From: Blepharisma japonicum
Taxonomy: Eukaryota; Ciliophora; Heterotrichea; Heterotrichida; Blepharismidae
DNA: 64,000 nucleotides
NCBI GenBank assembly: GCA_949751835.1
Contig: CATKHK010000040.1
Coordinates: 62,001-126,000, forward strand
Direction: 5' to 3'
Below, in pieces: positions 54,832 through 64,000 of this stretch (its first letter is position 1; each line of letters opens with the position of its first letter). The notes beneath the pieces were generated by a model, which was not told the DNA's origin, ran no database searches, and was given only the letters and a program-made list of their open reading frames with translations. The position numbers were made by a program, and so were the translations under genes.

Positions 54832-55653
54832 TTACTCATATTTTTCATACACTGGAATTTGATATTCCTTAATTCCTTCTTTGGCGAATTTATCTAATGA
54901 ATTTGTAAATTCCTCAAAGCTTTGTGAAGTAATATTTCTTTTTTCTCGGAATTTAAATTTTTTCATTTGTTTTGTTTTTGAGCTGAAGTCTACGACTAAA
55001 TTTTCCACTTTTTTCAAGAAATTTTCTTTTCTCCTAAATTCTTTATCAATTTGTGCAAATTTTTCTGCAGTTAGCCCTTGTGATTTTTTCAAAATAATGC
55101 GCGATTTGCATATTTTATGATTAGGCACTCTAAATAGATCTCACGATAATTTTGGGTTGCAATATGACATATAAGACATATTCGACATGCAGCTATTTTC
55201 TTGTAATCTTTTTGGACTTTTATTTCACGTAACATCAAATTCATCTATAATTTGTGTAATAGTCCTTTGCTCTTTTCTATCAATAAGTAATTTTCTTTCA
55301 GGTTTTATACTATCAAGCTCAGTCTTCTTATGAATAATACTCCTATTAAGAAGAAATGGGCTTTTGTTTCTTGACTGGAAAAAATTATTTATCGGTGTCA
55401 GTGAAACTTTTTGGGGTAAAATCGATGATGAAATCGTTGATAAATGTGGTGTTTGTCTTCTTTCAAAAGGATTGGAGACTTCTTCTGTATTTGCTGTAGA
55501 TATATCTGCAAGCTTTAAATATTTTCCTTTGCTTAATTTGTCGCTGAGTCTTTTGATTTTTTTTTCAATATTAACTGGACCTGAAGCTCTAATAGACTGC
55601 ACACTATTGGAGTATTTTAACTCTCGTGAGAGTTTCTCATTGTTGTAAAACAT
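54832..55653 (-). CDS. Basic hypothetical protein
   Basis: 273 residues, ATG 55653 to TAA 54832-54834, through TGAs at 55225 and about 55141. Lys/Ser-rich throughout with short helical stretches (IEKKIKRLSDKLSKGKYLK; EEFTNSLDKFAKEG). No recognised domain. Likely nucleic-acid or microtubule associated by charge, which is a guess. Confidence 0.65.
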
Positions 55654-55757
55654 TAAAATTTTTTTAATTAAATTGTGCCCATATTATTAGCTGAAACTTT
55701 TATGCAGTGTAATTTAAAATAATTTTGATATCACTTCATTTTCCAATATTTAAATAA

Positions 55758-56222
55758 ATGTCTGTGAAACTGACAGCTCAAGAAGAAAGCGACGTAAAAG
55801 ACGTTATTTTAATATATGGAAACACAGCTGCTCAAACAATCCCTACCAATATGCTAGGCCCCAGTCTTCGTGCTCTCAAGCTAAACCCTTTAGAAAGCGA
55901 AATCGTGGATTTCATAACAGAGTTTGACAGAGATGGCTCAGGAACTCTTACATATGACCAATTTGTTAAAATTTATTCACGTAAAAAGGTGGATTCTGAC
56001 ACTTTAGACGAACTTTTAGCAGCTTTTAGACTGCTTGATAGAGAAGGTGAAGGAAACATCCCAATTCCTGAATTTCGATACTATATATGCAGGATGGGAG
56101 AAAGGATGAATGAAGCTGATTGTGACGAAATGGTAAAAGCCGCTGACCCAGAAAACAGTGGAAAAGTTAATATAGAAAAATTCGCAAAGTTTTTGCTTGG
56201 GATTAAAGACGAAAATAAATAA
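55758..56222 (+). CDS. EF-hand calcium-binding protein (calmodulin/centrin-like)
   Basis: 154 residues. Four EF-hand positions are present: the first is degenerate; the second has a canonical loop DRDGSGTLTYDQF (about 56-68); the third (DREGEGNIPIPEF) keeps several ligands; the fourth (DPENSGKVNIEKF) keeps Asp and the last Glu. It lacks the long basic N-terminus of centrins and fits calmodulin-like or dynein/myosin regulatory light chains of protists. Ca2+ sensor role inferred. The stop TAA lies only 14 nt before the next gene's ATG. Confidence 0.9.
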   Translation: MSVKLTAQEESDVKDVILIYGNTAAQTIPTNMLGPSLRALKLNPLESEIVDFITEFDRDGSGTLTYDQFVKIYSRKKVDSDTLDELLAAFRLLDREGEGNIPIPEFRYYICRMGERMNEADCDEMVKAADPENSGKVNIEKFAKFLLGIKDENK

Positions 56223-56236
56223 TTATTTAGATAATA

Positions 56237-56557
56237 ATGGAAAGTGAATCTGTGCCTAAAAGTTTTGTAAGGGAATTTTTGAGGGCGACGAGAATGGAGT
56301 GCTTAGAAAGCAACTTGAATTTGGAGCTGATAGGGAAAATGAATGATATTGCCAATGGGAAATATAAAGGATTAATTGAAGATGTCGAGAATATCGAAGA
56401 AAATTTAAAAAGTGTGATTGATGAGTATCAGCTGTCAGAGGAGGTTGTGAAAGAGATTGAAGGGTTAAAAGATGTTTTAGATCAGCTGGAAAACTCAGTG
56501 GATTTTTTGGAAGAAATGACAACTAGAATAGAAACAAAAGTAAAAACTTTAACATAA
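56237..56557 (+). CDS. BLOC1S2: BLOC-1 subunit 2-like protein
   Basis: 106 residues. The helix LELIGKMNDIANGKYKGLIE and the following heptad-rich segments align with the BLOC1S2 core (LLENMNKLTSLKYLEMKDIA in animals). BLOC1S2 is shared by BLOC-1 and BORC, complexes that sort endolysosomal cargo and position lysosomes along microtubules. Starts 14 nt after the EF-hand gene stop, same strand; in a eukaryote this shows compactness rather than an operon. Moderate confidence because the family is short and coiled. Confidence 0.75.
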   Translation: MESESVPKSFVREFLRATRMECLESNLNLELIGKMNDIANGKYKGLIEDVENIEENLKSVIDEYQLSEEVVKEIEGLKDVLDQLENSVDFLEEMTTRIETKVKTLT

Positions 56558-57106
56558 TCGTAAATAAAATTTAAAACAATATGCATTGAAAATTAATTTA
56601 ATATATAAATCTACTTTATTAATGAGATAAAGTCTCTCCATTATTTTTATAATTATGTGAGAATAAACTATTTTATATAAAATCTTATCTTATCTTATTT
56701 TAATCTATTAACATAAAAGCATCTTAAATACATATAAATACAAATATTTATATTAAATATAATTTACTAATATAGATTTGGTTGCTTCTGAAAAAATGGA
56801 TGTTTCTCAAGAAGGATTTTCTTAAGAAGAAAACTGTCATATTAAGAAATTTTAATCTAATAATTGAAATTTTAAAAATTTATTATAAATAATGCTTAAA
56901 TTTCATTATATTAAACTTGCCCATTATTTTTTGAAAATTCTGATCACTTTAATCATTCTAGCCTATAAAAAATATTTATAAAATCCGCTTTACTTTGAGA
57001 TTTTTATTATCGTCTGTTAAGTCCTATATATCTTTTTATATTTAATTCCACTAATAACTCCCTCAAACTATTCCATTTTATCAGTCTATGTAACAGTTTA
57101 TAATTA
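56558..57106. other. 549-bp AT-rich spacer
   Basis: Precedes the vault gene and presumably carries its promoter. No coding or RNA feature supported; A+T tracts only. Confidence 0.5.
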
Positions 57107-59599
57107 ATGGCAAACATTATCCGAATTCCTCCTCACCACTTCATCCATGTCCTTGACACTAACACTAACGTTACACGTCTTGATGTTGGTCCTAAGATTT
57201 TTATCAAGCAAGACCATGAAAAGGTAGTTACTGGTAAAGACCCAGTTGCAATGACTTCAATTCCTCCAAGATCTTTTGCAGTAATTAATAACCCTGTCAT
57301 CAGAAATCCAGATAAATCTTTGAGCATTGATAAATACGGACAAGTGAATGTTCGCCATGGAGATCAAGAAATCAGATTCCATGAAGATTATCTAGACCCA
57401 TTCCCTCTATATCCTCGTGAAGAAATCATTGGAAGGGTGACTGCGCTTCGTGTTGTAGCTCCTGATACTGCTCTTTTGATAGAAGCTGAAAGAGCTTTCA
57501 TAGATGAAGAAGAAAATAAAAGACAACCAGGCGATTTGTGGTATTTCAGAGGTCCAGGGACTTATTATCCAAGAATCGAAGAAAGGGTAGTAAGAGAAGT
57601 TGAAGCCAAAAAAATCAAAGTAAATCAAGCCTTAAAGCTCAGAGCTCAAAGAGAATTGACTGATATTGAAGGAAATACCAGAAAAGCAGGTGAAGATTGG
57701 CTTATCAGAACACCTGGTGCTTACCTACCAGGAGTTTATGAAACCGTCATCGAAACCCTTGAAGCTAAAATTTTGACTGACTATAAAGCTATAGCTGTTA
57801 GAGCCACTAGAGCATTTGTCGATGTCTATGGGATTAAAAGAAAAGCAGGAGAAGAATGGCTTGTAACTTCAGAAATGAGCCCACTTCATATAATTGACGT
57901 TTATGAAGAATTCATCGGAGATGTGAAAATTACAGTTTTGGATAAGAATCAATACTGCGTTGTCTTAGATCCTTTTGATAAAGAGCTCGGGACAAATCGC
58001 TATGGTTTCAAAGAACAACGCTGGGGCGAAAGAAGCTTTTTCTTAATTCCTGGTGAAAGTTTAGAAGGCGGAATTAAAAATAAATACATTTTAGCTGATG
58101 ATGAAGCTTTACTTTTGAGAGCTAAAGAAGGACTTCACAGTGAAGGAGAAGACAGAAAGCCTGGAGACAGATGGATGATTTATGGGCCTTGCTCGTATAT
58201 GCCACCTACCCAAGTAGAAATTTTGGAAGTAAGAAAAGCAATACCTTTGCATATTAATGAAGGGATTTATGTCAGAGATATCAAATCTGGACAGGTAAGA
58301 TCAGAAATTGGTAAAAGTTACATGCTTAAACCTCATGAAGAATTGTGGGAGATGGAACTCAGTGATGTAGTTGAAGACCTTTTAAGCCAACAAGGCCAAG
58401 CTAGAACTAATAAAACAAGAGTCGTTACCTATAAATGTCCTGCAAACTCTATCGTCCAAGTCTATGACTACAAATCAAAGGTATCCCGCACTGTTCTTGG
58501 ACCAAACCTCGTCATGCTTTCTCCAGATGAGCAGTTTACAGTCAATATCTTGTCTGGTGGCAAGCCAAAACGTGTTGGTGTAATTAAAACTCTGCATTTA
58601 ATGCTAGGCCCTGACTTCAGTACTGACATCATAGAAGTAGATACATCAGACCATTGTCGTCTCCGCCTTCAGCTTTCTTATAACTGGAAATTCAACATCG
58701 ACAAAAGTGACGAAGAAACCCATAAACAAGTCTTCAAGGTACGTGACTTCGTCGGAAATCTCTGCAACTTCATGGCTTCCAGAGTAAGAGGAGCAGTCGC
58801 TGGAGCTTCTTTTGACCAATTCCATAGAGAATCTGCAAGAATTATTAGAAAATCTGTATTCGGGCTTGATGAATCAGGACATGTAAATGATGATTTCAGA
58901 TTTGATGAAAATAATTTGGTATTGACCAATGTGGATATTCAGTCTGTAGAGCCTGTGGATCGTCAGACAAAGGAAAGATTGCAAGAGTCTGTCACCATGG
59001 CTATTGAGATTACCACTCAAACTGAAGAAGCTAAAGCTAGACATGCATCTGAAAGACAAGCTCAAGAAGCTGAAGGACAGCTGGAGAAGTTGAGAATTGA
59101 AGGACAATTGAAGGTAGAAGCAGAGAACAATAAACTTTATTTACTGAAAAGCCAGACCGAAAATGTGGAAAGCGAAGGTATTGCTACTGCAACAGCTAAA
59201 GCTATGACTGAAAAGAATAGAATTGAAGCCCAAAGCAAAAAAGATGCGGCAGAGCTAAACTCACGTGCAGAAAAATTAAAGAGAGAAAACGAAATCAACC
59301 ATACCAAAGAAAAGCAGTCACTTGAAATTGAATATCAAAGGAAAATTGATGAGCTTGAAATCACTAAAGCAAGAAGACTCGCAGAAATTGAGAGCGAAAA
59401 ATTCAAAGGAATCATCAGAAGCATTGGAAGTGACACACTTGTTGCCATTTCTGAAGCTGGACCAAAGATGCAGGCAGAATTATTGGGAGGATTGGGACTT
59501 ACTGGATACATGCTGTGTGACACTGAAAATCCAATTAATCTTTTCAATACTGCTCAAGGAATGCTTGGAGCTGCCGCTAATCAGCAGCCAAATAATTAA
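57107..59599 (+). CDS. MVP: Major vault protein
   Basis: 830 residues, no in-frame TGA (Trp is TGG throughout). Builds the shell of the vault ribonucleoprotein particle. Seven to nine MVP structural repeats occupy residues 1-500, marked by repeating DPxxKxxG/KAGExW-type turns (RKAGEDWLIRTPGAYLPGVY; RKPGDRWMIYGPCSYMP). The shoulder domain (DCSTDIIEVDTSDH-like region) lies at about 510-640, and the long cap helix (ARHASERQAQEAEGQLEKLR onward) at about 640-790. Length and order match animal MVP (about 890). Vault function is uncertain in all organisms; no vault RNA was identified nearby. Confidence 0.98.
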   Translation: MANIIRIPPHHFIHVLDTNTNVTRLDVGPKIFIKQDHEKVVTGKDPVAMTSIPPRSFAVINNPVIRNPDKSLSIDKYGQVNVRHGDQEIRFHEDYLDPFPLYPREEIIGRVTALRVVAPDTALLIEAERAFIDEEENKRQPGDLWYFRGPGTYYPRIEERVVREVEAKKIKVNQALKLRAQRELTDIEGNTRKAGEDWLIRTPGAYLPGVYETVIETLEAKILTDYKAIAVRATRAFVDVYGIKRKAGEEWLVTSEMSPLHIIDVYEEFIGDVKITVLDKNQYCVVLDPFDKELGTNRYGFKEQRWGERSFFLIPGESLEGGIKNKYILADDEALLLRAKEGLHSEGEDRKPGDRWMIYGPCSYMPPTQVEILEVRKAIPLHINEGIYVRDIKSGQVRSEIGKSYMLKPHEELWEMELSDVVEDLLSQQGQARTNKTRVVTYKCPANSIVQVYDYKSKVSRTVLGPNLVMLSPDEQFTVNILSGGKPKRVGVIKTLHLMLGPDFSTDIIEVDTSDHCRLRLQLSYNWKFNIDKSDEETHKQVFKVRDFVGNLCNFMASRVRGAVAGASFDQFHRESARIIRKSVFGLDESGHVNDDFRFDENNLVLTNVDIQSVEPVDRQTKERLQESVTMAIEITTQTEEAKARHASERQAQEAEGQLEKLRIEGQLKVEAENNKLYLLKSQTENVESEGIATATAKAMTEKNRIEAQSKKDAAELNSRAEKLKRENEINHTKEKQSLEIEYQRKIDELEITKARRLAEIESEKFKGIIRSIGSDTLVAISEAGPKMQAELLGGLGLTGYMLCDTENPINLFNTAQGMLGAAANQQPNN

Positions 59600-60416
59600 T
59601 CTCTTAAATGGGAATTGAATTAAGTGAGTAAGAGATAAATTTATATTAAGTTGCTTTTGGCAAATGAAAAAGATATTATTTTTGGTAGACTTTCTATTGG
59701 TTTTTTATAGTTATGGGGATGCAAGCAGATAAAAGAAATTAAATTAAAGAGTTTGGCGGAGTTTTGATAGGATATTTTATATTTTGCTAAATTAATAATT
59801 TTATTTATTATTTAGATAATACTAAATGATGAAGGATAGCTTTATATTCATGAATTAGTAACATATATTATTGTATGGAATGGATTTGACCTATATGAAT
59901 ACTCAGCCAATGATGCATAGAATATTGCAAAATTGTCTAAGTCTTCTATAATCAGAATTAGAATAACCTGCTACCGATGTTTACAGTTGATACTATTAAT
60001 TCTGATGACTTCATAATTAAGAATTTCGTCTACGAGCCTTTTGCAGGATTGAAACCCTAATCATATGACTTGGACATATTCATAGCCTTCAGAAATGATG
60101 AGACGATAGCAAAGTTTGATTTAAAGGATTTGCACGATTGGTTTAGATTGTTCCAGGCTACGCCTTAGTTGATAGAGCAGTCAGCTCTTTTAGTTAGAAG
60201 TGATATTTAATTTTTAAAAGAATGAGCAGCAAAGGCATATATCAGGGATTTGATGTAAATGAGGATTTTTCTTTCTATAAAGAATAAAAAGGAGTTTGAA
60301 AGAGTTGATAATTCTGATTCATCATTATATATATGTAAATTTAAAGAAAATTAAAATAATTGAGTTGGCTAAAATTATAATAATAAATAAAATTCATATT
60401 TTATTTATCTAAATAA
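59600..60416 (+). pseudogene. Spacer with a coding-like relic containing in-frame TAA/TAG
   Basis: From about 59827 to 60355 two joined frames have good coding composition: first segment IHELVTYIIVWNGFDLYEYS then, after a one-base frame change near 59980, MFTVDTINSDDFIIKNFVYE and IFIAFRNDETIAKFDLKDLH and FERVDNSDSSLYICKFKEN. G by codon position in the second part is about 33:11:27 over 125 codons, a coding signature. Six TAA/TAG interrupt it, and one TGA sits at a Trp-like position. Reading: recently decayed host gene, or a gene needing UAR decoding (see findings). Family not recognised. Confidence 0.45.
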
Positions 60417-62042
60417 ATGAAATCAGAAAGAACAATGCCTTTGCCTGATGCTTTTGAATTTATAAAATCAGAAGAAAACTCTAGAAGTTTTGATGAAAAT
60501 ATTTGGACTCAAGTAGAAAAAAATGAAGGTGAGAATGATAATTTCGAGTCAACTGAAGAATTGAAAACAGAAATTGAATACATTTTTCATCAGACATTTA
60601 TAGCTTTGATAATTCATTTTGTACATACATTTTTGGGTCCAATTTCAATCCCTTTTTTATGGCTAACTTTTGGTAAAAACTTGTGTACGAATATGGGTTT
60701 TAACTGGCACCAGTTTTATATATATGAATTTGTACCTTGGATTTGGATTCCCTTGACAATATTATATTATTTTTTATATTATTCAGAATTTAGCAACTCC
60801 TCTAGCATAATTTTAGCAACTTCTTCGGCCATTTTTATAAAAGAATTCCTAATATCAATTAAGTATGGGTACTATACAGAAGAGTTTTGGAACTATATGA
60901 AAACGGAAAAAATTCCAGTAAAAATTTTGGCTGATCAACTAGTAGTGTCATCGTGGCAGATAATTCCTTCTCATATAGTTCTGCAGGAAATATTGAAAAG
61001 TTTTAAAAGACTCAATAGAGAGCCTAATCAGCTTTGCATGATTTTTGAATCAGATCTCCCTAAAAAATTAAATGAGCTAATTGAAAAAATAAAAGATTTG
61101 TACAATATAAAGAATCGTCGTATAAAAATTTTGCATCATAGAAAATCAAAAGACTGTGTACCATCAATTATTTTTAGTAAAATTTTAATTGATTTGTCAG
61201 TCAAGTCTTCAATGTCAAAATCAGAGTCGAGAATTCTAGATTTTTTTGCTTTGAATTTTGCGTTAATTCCTGTAATTTCTGCTGTCATTAATTATGGGTG
61301 GGATTTTGGGGCTTATGGGATTATTTATTGGCTTTATTCTTTTTTAATTTGCATTATAATTTCAAGGAGATATCTTTTATATGTATATGTTGGGATTGTT
61401 GATATGAAAAGACGAAAATTTTTAATGAAGCAATGCAGCTCATTAATCACAGTTAAAGAAAGGGATAAAAGTATTTCAGAGGAGTATTCATATCCAAATT
61501 TAGATTTTTATGATCTGAAAAGTATAGATTCATGGTATAATATGAGAGCAGCCTTTCTAGATTTTGGAAGGCAATATACATATCGAACAGTTATATATGC
61601 TTCATCAATCCTCCCTATATGCATTTTTGTTATTCTTTCATTGATTCTTGAAATGTTTGAAATGATATCAATAATAAGCATTCCTGCTACAATTGCAGTA
61701 ATTTACTTGGTTTTTATTAGTTTAATTGGAGTTGCGTATATGACTATTATAGGTTCACAAATAAATGACATGTTTGACGTTCATCGAGATTTAATTGCAA
61801 CATTAAGCAATGATATTTTGCATGTTAGCAAAAATAATCATTCGAATAATAATGCAATTTATCAAGCCTTATGTTCAGTCGATAATAAACTGCAACATGA
61901 TGAAATTCTAAGACCTATCAAAATTATGGGCTTAAAGGCAAATTCAAAATTTATTGTTAACTTAGGAGTGCTCTTCGTGAGCGGCTTACTTTCATTGTCG
62001 CAAATGGGATTGGCTAGCCATACCAATTTTCAAGGAAAATAA
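60417..62042 (+). CDS. Large multi-span membrane protein, family unknown
   Basis: 541 residues, ATG 60417 to TAA. The first 55 residues are acidic. Four hydrophobic spans lie at about 62-85, 103-122, 130-145 and, after a soluble 110-residue loop with basic patches (KNRRIKILHHRKSKD), further spans at about 285-325 and 395-450. The segment YVYVGIVDMKRRKFLMKQC is exactly conserved in the tandem paralogue. The C-terminus (ILRPIKIMGLKANSKFIVN) precedes a last span. Topology resembles gustatory-receptor-like or DUF3537-type proteins of protists, a loose impression. No channel pore motif seen. Confidence 0.78.
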   Translation: MKSERTMPLPDAFEFIKSEENSRSFDENIWTQVEKNEGENDNFESTEELKTEIEYIFHQTFIALIIHFVHTFLGPISIPFLWLTFGKNLCTNMGFNWHQFYIYEFVPWIWIPLTILYYFLYYSEFSNSSSIILATSSAIFIKEFLISIKYGYYTEEFWNYMKTEKIPVKILADQLVVSSWQIIPSHIVLQEILKSFKRLNREPNQLCMIFESDLPKKLNELIEKIKDLYNIKNRRIKILHHRKSKDCVPSIIFSKILIDLSVKSSMSKSESRILDFFALNFALIPVISAVINYGWDFGAYGIIYWLYSFLICIIISRRYLLYVYVGIVDMKRRKFLMKQCSSLITVKERDKSISEEYSYPNLDFYDLKSIDSWYNMRAAFLDFGRQYTYRTVIYASSILPICIFVILSLILEMFEMISIISIPATIAVIYLVFISLIGVAYMTIIGSQINDMFDVHRDLIATLSNDILHVSKNNHSNNNAIYQALCSVDNKLQHDEILRPIKIMGLKANSKFIVNLGVLFVSGLLSLSQMGLASHTNFQGK

Positions 62043-62153
62043 TATTTCGTGTATAATCTTTTAATAACTTGAAAAAATTTATAATTCCAGTTTATTTTTA
62101 TCATATAATCAAATGTAGCCAAAATTCAGAATTTGGATAAAAAATGATAAAAA

Positions 62154-63800
62154 ATGTTTATAAGCCCATCTTCTTCTGTATTACCTGAACCTTTTGAAGC
62201 TTTTAAAATTGAAGAAAAGCCTATTGAAAATGTTAATTATCTTGATGAAACCCAATGGCAAGATTTAAACAACTATGAAACCTTTGCAACAAAAAACGAG
62301 CCTGACGAAGAAATGAAGACAGAGGTCCATTATATATTCCATCATGCTATAATTGCTTTAGCAATCCATTTTATTCACATTGGATTTGGTCCTGCATCTC
62401 TTCCTATTTTATGATTTTTCTTTGGAAACAACCTGTGCACAAATATGGGCTTCAACTGGCACCCATTTTACATATTTGAATTTGTTCCTTGGCTTTGAGT
62501 AATCCTAACTGTAATTTATTTTATTTTATTCCCAGTACAATTTGGCTCTACCTCAAGTCTCATTATAGCGACATCAACAATAATCACCCTACGACTATTA
62601 TTAGTTTCGATAAAATATGGATATTATACTGAAAAATATTGAAAAATGATGAAAAACGAAAAAATTGATATAAAATCTTTAACAAAATGCTTATTAATTG
62701 CATCATGGCTAACAATACCTACTGATTTGATTATTGAAGAACATTTGAAGAGTTATAAAAGATTGAATAGATCTCCAAACTTATTATTTTTAAAATTTGA
62801 AAGTGAATTACCGAAGAAAATAAAAGAAAGAATTAATAAAAATGAAGAGGGTGGGGATCAGTGCTTTAAATTTAATAAAAAAGATGAAAATTGCATATCT
62901 ACCATAGCATTGACTGAGATTTTAATAGAGTTATCAAATAACAGTGCAATATCAAAGCTTGAGCTACGAATAATTGATGTTTTTGCTGGGCTTTATACTT
63001 TTTTCCCTTTAGTTCTCAGTGTATTTTCAATTCATTTTGATAACTCATTAGAAGGGATTTTCGGTGTTGGCTATGTTGTAATTTCACTGCTAATTTCATT
63101 TATTTTTTCAAATAGGTTTCTTCTATATATTTATGTGGGAATCGTCGATATGAAAAGGCGAAAATTTTTAATCCAGCAATGTACAGCATTAATTTCATGC
63201 CAAGAGCTTGATAAATCATTTCCTAAAGAATATCGACTTCCTTCATTGGATTTTACTGACTTAAAAACAATTGATTCCTGATATAATATGAGAGCTGCAT
63301 GTCTTGACTTTGGGAGAACTTATACATATCGAGCTTTTGTTTACTCCTCTTTAATTCTTCCTCTATGCATTTTTATAATTCTTGGAATTATTTTGCAGTT
63401 TTTTGGAGCTGTGAATTTTTCTGTATTCATCAGTAAAGCAGCAATGGCTTCAATAATTTTTTTGAGCTTTATTAGTTTGAGTGAAATTTTTTATATCATT
63501 ATTGTTGGGTCACAAGTAAACGATTCTTTTGATTTGCATAAAGATTTAATTGTCACTTTGAGTAATGATATTTTGCATTTGAGAGAAAATACAGATGCAA
63601 AGAATAGCATTTTATATCAAGCACTTATGTCGGTGTATTATAAGCTTGAACAAGATGATAGAGTTAGGCCTGTAAGAATTATGGGCTTCAAAGCAAATTC
63701 TGGATTTATTTTAAATTTAGGTGCGTTATTTTGGAGCGGAGTGCTGTCGTTGGTACAATTTGTGTATACGTCTGATAATTTTTTGTGTTTAAATAATTAG
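62154..63800 (+). CDS. Tandem paralogue of the upstream membrane protein
   Basis: 548 residues, ATG 62154 to TAA, through several TGAs. Same architecture as 60417-62042: acidic N-terminus, spans, soluble basic loop, spans, with the shared blocks NLCTNMGFNWHPFYIFEFVP, YIYVGIVDMKRRKFLIQQC and RPVRIMGFKANSGF. At the position of upstream TGG (DSWYNMRAA) this copy has TGA, and likewise where upstream has PFLWLTF this copy has TGA in LPILWFF: internal proof that UGA is Trp. Divergence is roughly half of residues, so the duplication is old. Function unknown; a sensory or transport role would be speculation. Confidence 0.8.
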
Positions 63801-64000
63801 AAAAATCGGTATTTTTGTTCAGCAGCTTCCATTTTACATTGTATTTGTCTTAATATTCATAAAATTGAATTAAAGGAAAAAGCTTCAATTCTATTATGCT
63901 ATTTTCTATTTTACATCTCGAAATACCATAAATTCACATAATTTTTATTCTAAATATGACTTTTACATCCCACTTTCAGTAAACAATTCACATCTAAATT

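Overview
The window looks like the macronuclear genome of a heterotrich ciliate close to Blepharisma. Three observations point there. (1) UGA is read as tryptophan: most long genes run through in-frame TGA at positions where the protein family or a neighbouring paralogue has Trp, and every supported stop is TAA or TAG. Seen directly: a Tctex-1 dynein light chain has TGA at a conserved Trp, and two pairs of tandem paralogues have TGG in one copy where the other has TGA. (2) The only introns I could prove are exactly 15 nt long (four of them, GTA...AG). (3) Genes are dense, spacers are AT-rich and several genes are ciliary. UGA=Trp and 15-16 nt introns are established for Blepharisma; the genus assignment is inference. 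No telomeric repeat was seen, so this is an internal piece of a chromosome.

Layout. 1-8 kb: partial hypothetical gene, glyoxalase II, Tctex-1 dynein light chain, a coiled-coil protein, a large TPR protein and ribosomal protein L26. 8-20 kb: a WD40 protein with an N-terminal Cys/His module, a GC-richer ORF-free island (candidate ncRNA), a cluster of RING/B-box (TRIM-like) and Kelch genes with one broken RING copy, a four-span membrane protein, a secreted thioredoxin-fold protein, an AK8-like double adenylate kinase, a U-box relic and another TRIM-like gene. 20-33 kb: coiled-coil and disordered proteins, an orphan Grn1/nucleostemin N-terminal domain, a Cdc14 phosphatase, tandem TPR paralogues resembling Cyc8/UTX repeats, an FCP1-like phosphatase-BRCT protein with an altered active site, a TPR protein and a SET-domain protein with a signal peptide. 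33-49 kb: a WD40-ankyrin-channel fusion, a TPR-pseudokinase, a POT1/TEBP-alpha-like protein, mitochondrial ATP synthase beta, a protein with two CBM20 domains, and small coiled-coil genes. 48-64 kb: a CIMIP2-type ciliary protein, a probably lipidated Kelch protein, a long protein ending in a truncated haemoglobin, membrane and hypothetical genes, an EF-hand protein, a BLOC1S2-like subunit, major vault protein and a tandem pair of large membrane proteins.

No operons are expected or seen. Functional links are loose: cilium/axoneme (Tctex-1, AK8, CIMIP2, perhaps EF-hand), ubiquitin-type RING/U-box and Kelch proteins clustered between 10 and 20 kb, and metabolic or house-keeping genes. Several spacers hold decayed coding sequence. 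One (about 59.8-60.35 kb) still has strong codon-position bias but contains TAA/TAG in frame. I treat it as a relic first and as possible stop-codon recoding second. No transposon, virus-derived element, CRISPR array or tRNA could be supported.
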